Positions 11,171 through 22,869 of a stretch of DNA of 64,000 nucleotides are shown here, in pieces; the stretch's first letter is position 1, and each line of letters starts with the position of its first letter. Below the pieces are notes generated by a model. That model was not told the DNA's origin, did not search any database, and saw only the letters and a program-made list of their open reading frames with translations. The position numbers and the translations under genes are program-made. Source of the DNA: Buxus sempervirens (lineage: Eukaryota > Streptophyta > Magnoliopsida > Buxales > Buxaceae); contig OX387190.1 in NCBI GenBank assembly GCA_947561395.2, forward strand, positions 19,772,858-19,836,857, given 5' to 3'.

Positions 11171-12174
11171 TGGTATCAGAGCCTATCACGGATTAACCTC
11201 CACCATCAAAAAAAAATTTTCTACCTATCTCATGGCCAACACCACCTTCTCTTTCAATACAATGGTCCACATGATGACCATTAAACTCTCTTCTTCTAAC
11301 TATCTCCCGTGGAAAAGCCAAGTCGTTCGATCCTCTTCTTGAATGTCAGGATTGCCTTGGCTTTGTTAATGGATCTATTCCCTAGCCTCATGCGACTGAT
11401 GCAAAATTTCCTGAATGGAAACTCAAAGATAAGCGTATTCTTAGTCTTTTTCTATCTTCTCTCACTGAAGAAGCAATGTCTGAAGCTGTTGGTTTGAGCA
11501 CATCTCGTGATGTCTAGGTTGCGCTGGAACGTGCTTTCAGCCATGGTTCCAAAACCTGTGAAATATGAGTCAAAGATCAACTTTAACTCATGATAAAGGC
11601 TCCAGATCTGTCGCTGATTATTCCCAGGCCTTCAAATCTCTTTGTGATCAACTAATGGCCATTGGACGACCAGTTTATGAGGTTAACAAATCTCACTGGT
11701 TCTTACGTGGTCTTGGTGCTGAGTTTTCTAGTTTTTCTTTTGCTCAAATGGCCCTTACGCCCCTGTCCTCATTTAATGATCTTGTCCCCGAAGCAGAGAG
11801 TTATGATTAACCCCCTTCTCTTCCCTCTGTAGCATTTACAGTAACTCGGGGTTTTTCCATATATGGTTGTGGTGGTTTCTCGTCCAGATCCAATTGCGAT
11901 CACCACTCCCGCGGCAACTCTAATGGCAACAGCAGCTGCAACTTTTCCGGAAACTGGCGTGGTCATCGCAACTACACTCCACGATGCCAGATCTGCAAAA
12001 ATGTGGGTAATATAGCAGATAAATGTCATCATCGATATGCACGTAGTGAGCCCTCAGCTCAGTTTGCAGAAGCTTTTCAAAGCACCTGTTCTATTTCTGA
12101 TGGATCCACGTCTAATTGGTACCTTGATACTGCCACCTCTGCACATATGACGCCAGACTTGACAACACTTTGAC
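11171..12174 (+). pseudogene. Ty1/copia gag and protease start (left half, frameshifted)
   Basis: Starts at ATG 11232 (MANTTFSFNTMVHMM...). Frameshifts and stops break it, for example after WKSQVVRSSS. Recognisable copia gag segments follow in changing frames: SLTEEAMSEAVG, VADYSQAFKSLCDQLMAIG (11565 onward) and HWFLRGLGAEF. A degenerate zinc knuckle (CQICKNVGNIADKC) and the protease start WYLDTATSAHMT come next. The sequence stops in the protease linker at the target duplication CACTTTGAC (12166-12174), where the MULE is inserted. Reading resumes at 33195. The catalytic DTGA-type motif reads DTAT, a further sign of decay. Confidence 0.85.
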
Positions 12175-12330
12175 GCGCGCGGATCCTCTGTGAAGCGCAT
12201 CGCCTGTGAAGCAAAGGCATCCTCTGTGAAGCGCAATCCAACGGACCAGAATAAGCGAAGGTTATAATAGTAATTTTGAACGAAACGCTTAAAAAACTAT
12301 TAAAACTCTCCTCGGCTCTCTCCTCGGCAA
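12175..12330 (+). repeat. Left terminal inverted repeat of MULE
   Basis: Starts GCGCGCGGATCCTCTG and matches the reverse complement of 33039-33194 base for base as read. It contains three CTGTGAAGC sub-repeats near the tip, candidate transposase-binding sites. Confidence 0.93.
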
Positions 12331-12770
12331 GACGAAAACGCGCGAAACATTTATATTATTTAACTTATAATCTTGTCCACGTCCGAACTTTCTCTGTTCT
12401 TACTCAGACATTTCTATGTTTACTCCGACATTGGCGGGAAAGGTGCTGTCTTTACTCTCACTTCGAAGAAAAGGAAGGCAGCTACCACAGTTCCACTTCC
12501 AAGTGTTAAAGAAGAAGGGACCACCACTCACTCCACCATTATGGGTTTCTATTTAAGACTCCAACAACCAATGTAAACCAGGTACATAAACAGATTTTTG
12601 GCCTTTTCCATTAATGTCAACCCCCGAAGATGGTGGAACCTTAAATAAATTGAAATGATGGTCGGGCGAACAATGCCGCGCCGCCACACATCGACAGGGT
12701 ACGCCCAGAAATAAACAGCTGTCAAATAAGCCATTACCACCCCCGAACAAGCCTTAGGTACCCACCGAAA
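12331..12770 (+). other. Left subterminal region of MULE
   Basis: No gene supported; open frames here are short and unconserved. It contains CACGTCCGAAC and other CG-containing words, like the right subterminal region. Confidence 0.5.
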
Positions 12771-13290
12771 AAATGTGAGGTTCACCACAATTAAGCCTTA
12801 GGTACACACCATAAGAACCTGTAGGTACCCACCAAAAAACTGCCAATAATGCCCTAGGTACCCCCAATTAAGCCAAAATAAGGCATAGGTACCCAAGAAA
12901 TTTTCGTAGGTATCCCAAATCGTCTGGCACCGATTAATCCTGGGATTTAATCGTGATGAAACAGAGACTTCATGTTCTCTGGAAAGTTAATCGGGACAGT
13001 CGCGATTAATCTTGAGATTAATCGCGAGACCTAATCTTGACTGGACGATTAGTCGTGGATGCTAATCGCGGATCTCACGATTAATCTCTGGGCTAATCGC
13101 GCGGACATGTTTTGTCTTTTTTTTGACTTTATTTGTTGCCAGTATATTCTATCTTATTTTAACCAAACCTATGGGAATGAAGAAGGTCCAAAACTTATGT
13201 ACCACCTTCGTACCCTTGGCGCACCGTAAAAATAATTCGTAGGTACCATGTGTGTAGGTACTAAGAAATTATTCCGACGTACTCAAGTTT
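12770..13290. repeat. GGTACC / GATTAATCG motif block 1 (MULE left end)
   Basis: About 12760-12910 has repeated TAGGTACCCACC-type words. 12930-13110 has many GATTAATC, TTAATCGCG and GATTAGTCG words in both orientations. 13180-13280 returns to GTACC words. The transposase gene's 5'UTR intron ends at 13419, so the block sits in or next to its promoter. A matching block lies at the other end (31800-32660). Confidence 0.8.
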
Positions 13291-13425
13291 TGTAATAAGC
13301 CGTCAAAATACACCAACTTGGCACATGGTTGAAGAGAATGGTTACCCTGTGATGTTCATGGGTACTATATATTGTTATTAGTATGATATTCTAAGTGGAA
13401 TATCTGTTTTATGTTGTAGGGACAA

Positions 13426-16161
13426 ATGGAGCAAGTCATTTGTACAAGTGGAAGTGAGCAATTAAGTGGAGATGAGGTTAGTGATGATATATCGGATATA
13501 AATACAGTGCCTAGAGTTGTAAGAGCACTAAGGTTCGATGACGGCGAAGGGCATACTCAAAATTTTAGGCCATCCGTGGGAATGGAGTTCCCATCTACCG
13601 ATGAAGTGTATAGATTTTACAATGCTTATGCAGCACAGAAGGGCTTCAGTATTCGAAAGAGTACGAGATGGAAAAGTCGGAAAGATGGTAAGGAGTTGTG
13701 TAGGAAGTTTTGTTGCTATAAAGAAGGGAAGAAGGGAATAGACAAACGGGATAAAGATGTGAAGAACCCTAGAAAGGAAACACGTACGGGTTGTTTGGCA
13801 CACATGAGTGTGAAAGCTCAAGACAATGGCATGTATTTTGTAGCGAGCTTTGAGGACGAGCATAATCATGAGGTTGTTACCCCAAGTAAGGTCCACATGC
13901 TACCTTCACAGAGGAAAGTTACAGAGGCGCAATTAGCAGAAATTGTATTAGCAGAAAGCAGTGGCATACGACCAAAGCATGCTTTTGAGTTCATGGGTAG
14001 AGAAGCCGGCGGAAGAGAGAATTTGGGCTTCCTACCTATTGACCATAAGAACCAGATTCGTGACAGACGGAGAGCAATGAATGTAGGAGACGGATCAAGG
14101 TTATTAATTTATTTTGAAGGACAACTGATTGACGATCCGTCTTTCTTTTATGCTGTACAAGTTGATGAGAACAATGAAATAACAAACTTTTTCTGGGCTG
14201 ATCGGAAGATGCAAGAAGACTACAATAATTTTGGAGATGTTGTTTGTTTTGATACAACTTATAGGACAAACGAAGCTCAAAGGCCATTTGCACCATTGGT
14301 TGGAGTCAACCATCACAGACGAATGGTAGTGTTCGGAGCCGCAATGCTTTATGATGACACGAAGGCATCCTTTGTTTGGTTGTTTGAAACATTTATAAAG
14401 GCAATGAATGGGAAAGGGCCAGTTACCATCTTGACAGACCAAGATGCAGCTATGTCAGCTGCAATTGCTTTTGTTTTGCTGAACACCTATCATCGGTTAT
14501 GTGTATGGCATTTGCACCAAAATTCATTGAAGCATCTCGGTCACATATTCCAAACGAGAACCTCCTTTTCATCTGATTTCAATCGGTGTATATATGATTA
14601 CGAGGAAGAGGCTGAGTTCTTGGAAGCGTGGGATGCAATGATTCAAAAATACGATCTCGAAGACAATGAGTGGCTGAAGGGCATATTTAAGATAAAGGAG
14701 AAATGGGCCCTTGTATATGGAAGAACTACATTTTGTGCTGACATAAGGAGCACCCAACTGAGTGAAAGCTTCAACAGCCGGTTAAAGAAATACACGAAGT
14801 ACAACATGGACGTCTCGTGTTTTTTCCAGCATTTTTCAAGGCTTTTGGATGATATCCGTTACAAGGAACAGGAAGACAATTATAATATGAGCCAGCGTAT
14901 TCCAAGAATGATGGCGGAAATCATCATATTAAAGCATGCAAGGGAGGTATACACACCGAAGCTGTTTGAGATTTTTCAATCGGAATATGCAAAAGCTCAG
15001 AATCTTGTTGTTAATGAGACTTCACATACTGAGACATCCAAAATCTATAAAGTTAGCTTATTTGATAATCCTCGAGGGCATGTTGTTACAGTTAACACTG
15101 AGGATGATATGTTGAAATGCAGTTGCCGTAAGTTTGAATTTGTTGGGATTTTGTGTAGCCATGCACTCAAAGTACTTGACATGCGAAATATTAAGAGGAT
15201 CCCAAGTCAATACATATTAAAGCGGTGGACAAAGGATGCAAAGGGTTGCAGCCCAAGTTATAGTCGTATGTCAGATGAGGAAGTGGCAAAGCTGTCCTTG
15301 GTTAAACGGTACAGAGAACTTTGCCATAATGCCGTTAAATTATCAGCAATTGCTGCCGAAACTTTCGAGGCATATGAATGTGCTGCGAATGGGCTGGCCA
15401 TTTTAATGACTGAAGTTGGAAATGTGCTGAAGAACAAGCCTCCGAGCACAGTGGATGTGAATGAAGGAGAGAATTTATCTGAAAATATCCAAATCACCGT
15501 TGCTGGACTGAAGAGGAAGCCAGGTTGAGGTCGTAGTGGACGTCGACCAAAACATTTTTCAGAAAGGGCTCCAAAGAGCAAGAGGAACCATGACAGACCA
15601 ACTCAAACGGCAAATACAATTCAGACTCAAACTCCACCACAAACACAATATGCAAGTCAAAGCTCTGGATGGAGTGAGACAATGGTATAATACTTACCTC
15701 ATACTAATGTATTTGTTTTATCATATCATGATTATGGTTTTATGGGGGATTTCTTATTTTTTATGAATTTTATGTATTCCATAGGCCTCTCATCAGTTTC
15801 GAACAGATGGAGTGGTGACGGGAATGCAATCGAGAACATATCCTATGGCTGAATATTCAATTTTGTCTCCATTCCAACAACCTGGTACTTACACACAGCT
15901 ACTACGGGTATATTTTCTAGAAGATCCTACTCTTCAATACTTTTTGAAGACTTTCAATGCTTTGCAATGACATTCCATTAATGACAGGAATCAATGAGTC
16001 CAAACATATTCCAAGAATCCAACTCAAGCAATACTGTTGGCCAGAATCAATTTGGCTCCTGTTCAAGCTCTACTGTAGGGAGATCTCCAGGAGTTTATAG
16101 TCGAGATGGGAGCGTATATCGTCAAGAAGGAGATTTAGATCATTTCCCTGGAGATTTGTGA
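13426..16161 (+). CDS. MULE transposase, FAR1/FHY3-like, with in-frame TGA near the C-terminus
   Basis: The ATG at 13426 follows a splice acceptor (TTGTAG, 13419). The first 700 codons are open. An N-terminal FAR1-type zinc-binding DNA-binding domain spans about 50-150 (FCC, GC, EHNH). The MULE transposase core has D276 (CFDTTY), D338/D340 (LTDQD), CVWH and E447 (SESFNS). A SWIM zinc finger lies at 565-579 (CSC...CSH). These are all the catalytic and metal-binding residues expected, so cut-and-paste activity is plausible. A TGA (15526-15528) then interrupts, but the frame stays open beyond it (GRSGRRPKHFSE...) to a donor at 15684. Two further exons, 15785-15907 and 15988-16161, join in phase and end in TGA, giving about 851 codons in all. 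The tail beyond the TGA is low-complexity, so the truncated 700-aa form may still work. It faces accessory gene 2 tail to tail. Confidence 0.9.
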
Positions 16162-16429
16162 TTCTTTTGTATATTGGTACGACAAGAAAGGGGGAGTGAA
16201 TTGTGTGTATTGAATGTGTACACAGTGTTAGTCCTGTAATTATATTGTTCTTGTAGTGCAATGTAAGTGTTCATTTTTTCTAATTGTACAAGGATGTGTA
16301 TGTACCAAATGTATACTTCCAGTGGAATGAGAATCGCAATTTTGAGTTAATTATTTAGTTCTGTTAATTGGTTAATATTTTCAGAGCTTCTTGCTGTTCC
16401 TCTTGCAAGTACATCCCAAATCAAAATAA

Positions 16430-16900
16430 AGTTCCCCCATTAATAACACAGGTACATCCAAAATCAACCCTTAGGCGCCACCCATAATGGCTCCCAAAAC
16501 CCCCCAATATATATATTTTGTACACCCCAACTGAAGAGTTAAGGTATCCCCTCAAACAACAATAAGAACCCACCCATTTGGACCTTAGGTACCGTAGATT
16601 ACGCGTTAGGTACCCACAATCATGCTTTAGGTACCCCACAAATAAGCGCAAGGTACCCTCTGCACAAATAGCATGACCCGCGTACATGGGATATCAACGC
16701 CCGAACGTTGCAGTACGAATTGGTGATTGAGATTTCAACGCGTAAACGTTGGTTCGTAACGTCCGCGCGTTATAAGGAAATTCTTCCTACTTCCTAACGT
16801 ACCACTTTGTTCCCTGTAATTATGCCCTTGTCCTCAAGGAATCCCCCCAATGATGCCTTAGGTAGCCCCCAAATGAGGCCCACTGTGCACCGCCAATCAT
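16430..16900. repeat. GGTACC / CG-palindrome motif block 2 (between transposase and gene 2)
   Basis: TTAGGTACC words at about 16583-16660, then AACGCGTAAACGTT and AACGTCCGCGCGTT words at about 16690-16775, then further TAGGTA-type words at 16855. It lies between the 3' ends of two convergent genes. Confidence 0.75.
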
Positions 16901-17091
16901 CTTTTCAAAGAAGGATCTGATTCGGAGTAGATTGATGGACAAAGTTATATCAAATGGAAACAACAGAGGATTATGATGCTGTAATTACGAATACTTTTAC
17001 TATGGGAAATGAGTACATTCTACACATCTGAGTTGCGTTGAGATAAAGACATTTATATCCAAAACATAGAAGTACGTCTAAAATCAGCACA

Positions 17092-18387
17092 CTATGGTGC
17101 AATGTCATCGTCATCAGACCCGGGAAGTGGTGGGAGGGATGGAGTCTGCTGAGTGGAGCAAGTGAAGAGATGAGTCACTATCTTCACGGCTTTCTTGACC
17201 AGCTTCTTTAGTCCACCAACTTCATGAGTGATAGATTCCTGAAACATTCCAAAATCACGTCGTAGACTGCCAAAATCCTCTCGAATTTCTCCAACGTCTT
17301 GGCTAAGCCTACGAAAGGCTTCTGACGACGGTCCACGTCGTGAATATGTCTTGAAAGAGCTGGGTTGAGAAGTGGGTGGACGAGGATGTGATGACGAAGG
17401 TTGTGCTGGCTCTGCTTCCTCTCTTTGTTGTGGCTGCTGTTGGTGCGCCATTGATTCTTCGGATCTCTGAGCCGCGTGACAGTGGTGGTGCAAAGGTGCA
17501 AGTTGCATTTGATTTAGATTCATCTGTGAAAATTGCCTTGAAATAACCATGGAATCAGAAGGTCCACGTAAACCAAACCTCATCCCAATCCTGGTCATAA
17601 GATAGGCAAACGGAAGGGCTCTGGGACGAGATGAATGGACAACTTGACATATATGTCTGCAAATGAATGTGGGCAGACAAAGGCGCGTCCGAGTAATGAG
17701 ACGGTAGAGAAGGAAGACCATGGGCTTGGTCAGCTCGAACTTATTACCGCACCTAGGATAGACATTGAATGTGAAGATGAGATGGAGTATTCTATACGCA
17801 GGGAAGAGCTGATTAGCTTGAAGCATAGTCTTTTTCCATGGTGCATCAATCCCACACAGACATTGAGTGGCCTCAGCAAGTTCCTCTTGCGTTTGTGGGT
17901 TCAGGAAACGGATCTCTGATCTAGGTATACCCATTAGATCACTTATCAAGTCAGGTGTGACAGTATATGTAGAGTCTGCCACTTTGATCTCAAATGCAGG
18001 CTCACGAAAAGGAGGGGTGGACAAGTTACGGGATCCGGCATAAAGTTGAGCAACAGTCGAGGAGTTGGCAGCATCCCCCCAATCTAGAATGCCGGACCAA
18101 CCAACAGCTTCCAGAATCTGTACAATACCATATGGTTCTAAACATGATCTAAGAACCGGTTTCTCAACAATCAAGGGTCGCTGCCGAATCTGCTCGGCTT
18201 CAGAAGGTGCAGACGATGAATTATCAGGAGAATAAGGCTCCCTGTGGATGGTAGACTGAGAGGGATTGAGTTCCTCTGTCTCAGAAGGGCTGTAATGAGA
18301 GCCGGAAGATAATGAGGGACTTGCAGGTGCAGGAGTCCTATCCCTTCTCCTCTTATGGCGCATGCTAGAATTCTTTGTTCGAGGCAT
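17092..18387 (-). CDS. MULE accessory gene 2 (putative plant transposon protein domain)
   Basis: Single-exon 431-aa protein. I chose the ATG at 18387 (MPRTKNSS, followed by a basic RHKRRRDR stretch that could be a nuclear signal) over the in-frame ATG at 18600, whose extra 71 residues look like untranslated sequence. Residues about 85-275 resemble the widespread 'putative plant transposon protein' domain: WSGILDW, VTPDLISDLMGIPRS, LFPAYRILHLIFTFNVYPR and LPFAYLMTRIGMRF. The C-terminal third is Gln/Pro/Ser-rich, then a heptad-like stretch (EIREDFGSLRRDF), then an acidic end (DDDD). Biochemical function is unknown. It shares the domain with accessory gene 3 of the same element, so the two are probably an old duplication. 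Confidence 0.75.
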   Translation of the reverse strand: MPRTKNSSMRHKRRRDRTPAPASPSLSSGSHYSPSETEELNPSQSTIHREPYSPDNSSSAPSEAEQIRQRPLIVEKPVLRSCLEPYGIVQILEAVGWSGILDWGDAANSSTVAQLYAGSRNLSTPPFREPAFEIKVADSTYTVTPDLISDLMGIPRSEIRFLNPQTQEELAEATQCLCGIDAPWKKTMLQANQLFPAYRILHLIFTFNVYPRCGNKFELTKPMVFLLYRLITRTRLCLPTFICRHICQVVHSSRPRALPFAYLMTRIGMRFGLRGPSDSMVISRQFSQMNLNQMQLAPLHHHCHAAQRSEESMAHQQQPQQREEAEPAQPSSSHPRPPTSQPSSFKTYSRRGPSSEAFRRLSQDVGEIREDFGSLRRDFGMFQESITHEVGGLKKLVKKAVKIVTHLFTCSTQQTPSLPPLPGSDDDDIAP

Positions 18388-18649
18388 GATTTGAGAAAAT
18401 GACAGAGAACAAAACAATGTTCGACACAACTCACAGTGGAAACTTGGTGGAGCCAAACCGTAAACCCCGTATATTTGGCCTTGAGTTGGAGAGTATACAG
18501 ACTTGGAGAACCCTGGAAGAAACAGGAAGTGCGTATACCGTAGATTAATCGTGATTTGGAGGCGAGAGGCAGCAGAAAACAGTGGAATAAGGGGACCCAT
18601 GCGTAGGAAACCCTAGATTACTCGTGAGTACGAAGTGGAGCGAAACCCT

Positions 18650-18960
18650 CTATTTATACACCCAAACATAAACCCTCGCTTGTGCGCATACAAATAATAC
18701 ATACGGCCGCACGATTAGTCGTACAAATCAATAGATTAATCGCATGCTTAATCGCCATGTTCCGATTACGCATGGGACCTAACCCTGATGAAACAGCGAC
18801 TTGCTGTATGAAAATATTATATTTTTATGATATAATAATGTGTCTAGAAATCATGGGAAAGGTATTGAATGATGTGAGAGTTTATAACATTCATGTCACG
18901 TTATGAATGTGACTCATGTAAGATATGTGCACGTATTTTTGAACCTTCAATACATACAAA
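18650..18960. other. Upstream region of accessory gene 2
   Basis: Presumed promoter. It holds a small cluster of GATTAGTCG, GATTAATCG and TTAATCGCC words (about 18700-18760), like the element's end blocks, and the phrase CCTGATGAAACAG also found near 12953. No gene seen. Confidence 0.5.
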
Positions 18961-19959
18961 TCTGAGTACCCTCTAAAGAAGGCCATGCTACCCCAGACTT
19001 AAGCCCAAGGTACTGTGAAAAGTTTTCCAAAACGTGACCCCATGAAAAGAGAACCAATAGCACAGAGTTGTAGCGAGGTAACCCAAGAAATACAACCACG
19101 GCACCCCTCAAAAAATTCTAAGGTACATCAGGAAAAAAACCAAAGGTGCCCCCCAATAATGCCTTACGGTTGCCACAATGAAGAAGCCAGGTACTGTATG
19201 GGTACCCCACATAACACGCAGGTACCCAAAAAAACATATGAAGGTACCCCATACAATAGCGCGCGAAAGGTCCTTCAGAAAGCGCGCGCTTCAGTTGTCC
19301 TCTTAATCCGGAACGTGCGGGCGTTAAAGACAAACGTCCGCGCGTTGACGTCTGTGCCCCTTTCCTTCTACGGGGTACCTTACCTATAACACAGGGGTAC
19401 CTTCTTATTATATCATTGGGTACCTTAGTTTTAACTGGGGTACCTGTGGCCTACCCTAATATGCGCGTCTGTGCTTGTACATACATGTGTACAAATACAT
19501 ACAAGCAGCCGATACACAACAAAAAATGTACTTACAACTGTGCAAACAGGAACACACACACATATAAACGCAGGTATATATGTGTGTGCGTGGGTACACG
19601 TACAGACATGTGTACACATGCCAAGTACGTCATAGGTACCCCAACTAATACGTGGATACCCACGCATAGGGAATGAAGGTACCCCATACGTAAGGCGAAG
19701 GTACCCAATATGAGGAATTACTAAGAAAAGTTAATGCGCGGACGTTAAAGTCAAACGTGCGAGCGTTAAAGCTAATAAAGCGGCAACGATCTTCTTCGGC
19801 CAGAACGTTCGCGCGTTAAAGACCAACGTCCGCGCGTTGACTTCTGTTCACCTCTCCCTCTACCGGGTACCTTCGTTTTGAAACCGGGGTACCTTCGTAT
19901 TATATAGTGCAGTACCTTAGTTTTAATTGGGGTACCAGGGGCCAACCATAATATACGCG

Positions 19960-21560
19960 TCTATGGTCGTACATACATGTGTACACATACATACAAGCAA
20001 GCTGGTACACACCAAACAATGTACTTACATGTGTGCAAACAAGAACACACATGTACCCAGGTCTGTACATGTGTACACATGTACATGATATATGTGTACA
20101 CAAGTACATGTTCTTTAACGTGTACATGTACGGACATGTGTGCACATGTACACACATGTCTACATCTGTTCAAATGCATGTAAATGTACATGTATGTGTA
20201 CAAATGTACACACATGTACATGTGTGCTCATATTGACATGTGTAAGCATGTACACATGCACACACATGGGCACATGAGTTTACACACACGCACATGTGTA
20301 CACATATACACATGTGTAAATGTGTACACAGATGACAATGTCCATGTGTACATTTGTAAGGTACATCAGCAAACAAGCCAGAGGTGCCCCCAAATGATAA
20401 CTTACGGTAGGCACAATTACGAAAACAAATACGTCATAGGTACCCCACATAAAACGTGGGTACCCAAACAATAACATTACGGTACCCCATACTGATGGCG
20501 AAGGTACCATATATAAGGAATTACTAGGAAACATTAACGCGCGGACGTTAAGGTCCAACGCGCGAGCGTTAAAGCTACTAATGCGCGTCCGACAGCTGTC
20601 TTCTTCGGCATGAACGTTCGCGCGTTCATGACCAACGTCCGCGCGTTGACGTCTCTTCCACTTTCCTTCTACAGGGTACCTTCGCTTTTAAAACAGGGGT
20701 ACCTTCGTATTATATCCTTGGGTACCTTATTATTATTTGGGGTACCTGTGTCCTACGCTAATTTACGCACCTGTGCTTGTACATACATGTGTACAAATAC
20801 ATGAAAGCAGCCGATACACATCAAAAAATGTACTAACATGTGTGCACAGATGACAATGTCATAGGAACCCCAACTAATACGTGGGTACCCAAGGATAGGG
20901 AATGAAGCTACCCCATACGTAAGGCGAAGGTACCCAATATGAGGAATTACTAGGAAACGTTAACGCGCGGACGTTAATGTTGCACGCGCGAGCGTGAAAG
21001 TTATTATTGCGCGTGCGACAGCTCTCTTCTTCGCCGGAACGTTCGCGCGTTAGAGACCAACGTCCGCGCGTTAACGTCTGTAGCCCTTTCCTTCTACTCG
21101 GGTACCTTCGTTTTAACACCGGGGTACCTTCGTATTATATCTTGTGCTACCTTAGGTTTAAGTGGGGTACCGGTGGGCTACCCTAATATATGCTTCGGTA
21201 CATGTGTTTACATGTGTACAAATACATACAAGCAAGCCTATACACATCAAAGAATGTTCTTACATTTGTGCACAGAAGTACACATTTTCCTGTGTGCGTG
21301 GGTACACATACATGTACACAAGTACATGTTCTTGTACGTGTTTACATGTACAGAAATGTTAGACATGTACACACATGTCTGTACATATGTAAACATGTAT
21401 GTACATGTACATGTGTACACACATTTACCTGTACCTGTGCACACACATGTAGATGTTTACAAATGTACACACATGGGCACATGTTTATACACATATACAT
21501 GTGTAAACATTGGTACATGTCTACTCATATATAAATGCACATGTTTACACGTATACACAG
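19960..21560 (+). repeat. Left arm of 4.5-kb imperfect inverted repeat
   Basis: Pairs with 22870-24470 in reverse complement: corresponding positions sum to about 44,430 throughout (for example 20362 with 24070, 20605 with 23825, 21180 with 23250). Similarity is high, and the stretch around the CG-palindromes is nearly identical. The spacer is 21561-22869. Confidence 0.8.
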
Positions 21561-22119
21561 AGAATAAGCCAAAGGTCACCACCACCACCACCCCCCCCCC
21601 CATTGATGCCTTACAGTAGCCACAATTAAGACGCCAGGAATTGTATGGGTACCCCAAATATAACGTAGGTACCCAACAAATAATATGAAGGTACGCCATA
21701 GGAAAGGCGAAGGTACCCGAAAGAGGAATAACAAAGAAACATTAACGCGCGGACGTTATTGTTCAACGCGCGCGAACGTTTAAGCTATAAGGGAAGTTAA
21801 CGCGCGAGCGTTTAGAAGAACGTCCGCGCGTTAATGTTCTTTACGCAGAGCACATCCTGAGGTACCTTCGGTGTAATGCGGTGTACACCAATATTTCTTG
21901 GGGAGTACCTGAATTTTACAGGGGTACCCATATCGGATTTTTTAACTTTTACCCTTTGGAACAACTAAAGGCATGTATGAGGGGTACCCATACAATTCCT
22001 GGCTTCTTAATTGTTGCCACCGTAAGGCAATATTGGGGCGCACCTTTGGCTTATTCTCTGATGTACCTTAGAGTTTTTCAAGGCGGCGCGCCTTGGTCGT
22101 AATTCTTGGGTCCCTGAGC

Positions 22120-22430
22120 CATGTACACGTGTTCATGTACGTTTGTTTACATATGTACAAAGTGTATATGTGTACACATGTACATGTATATATGCGTGCA
22201 CACACATGTACACATGTGTATATGTGTAAACATGTAGATGTATATATGAGTAGACATGTTCACATGTGTATATGTGCACACATGTATATGTGTGTAAACA
22301 TGTTCCCATGTGTGTACAGGTATAAACATGTACATGTATGTACAAAGGTAAAGGTACATGTGTGTACACATGTACATGTACATACATGTTTACACATGTA
22401 CACATGTATGGACATGCACAGAAGCGATAT
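22120..22430. repeat. TGTACA/ACATGT minisatellite near the centre of the array
   Basis: Dense repetition of TGTACAC, ACATGTG and TATATGTG words with an irregular 6-12 bp period. Other blocks of the same type lie at about 19470-19630, 19970-20365, 21190-21560, 22780-23240 and 24075-24470. Confidence 0.85.
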
Positions 22431-22869
22431 TAGGGTTGGCCACAGGTACCCCAATTAAAACAAAGGTACCTCAATATATAATACGAAGGTATCCCGGCTT
22501 AAAAACGAAGGTACCCAGTAGAGGGAAAGGGGAACCGACGTCAAGGCGCGGACGTTGGTCTCTAACGCGCGAACGTTCCGGCCGAAGAAGACCGTTGTCG
22601 CTTTATTAGCTTTAACGCTCGCGCGTTTGACTTTAACGTCCGCTCGTTAACTTTTATTAGTATTTCCTCATATTGGGTACCTTCGCCTTACGCATGGGGT
22701 ACCTTCATTCCCTATGCTTGGGTACCAACGTAGTAGTTGGGGTTCCTATGACGTACTTTTCTTCGTAACTGTGCCTAACCATACATTTGTACACATACAT
22801 TTACATTTATATGCATTTGAACAGATGTAGACATGTGTGTACATGTGTACATGTGTACTCATATATGTG

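Noticed and set aside
18388-18600. N-terminal extension of accessory gene 2 to the ATG at 18600
   Set aside because: The extra 71 residues have no similarity to the domain family and look like untranslated leader; the ATG at 18387 is followed at once by a typical basic N-terminus.
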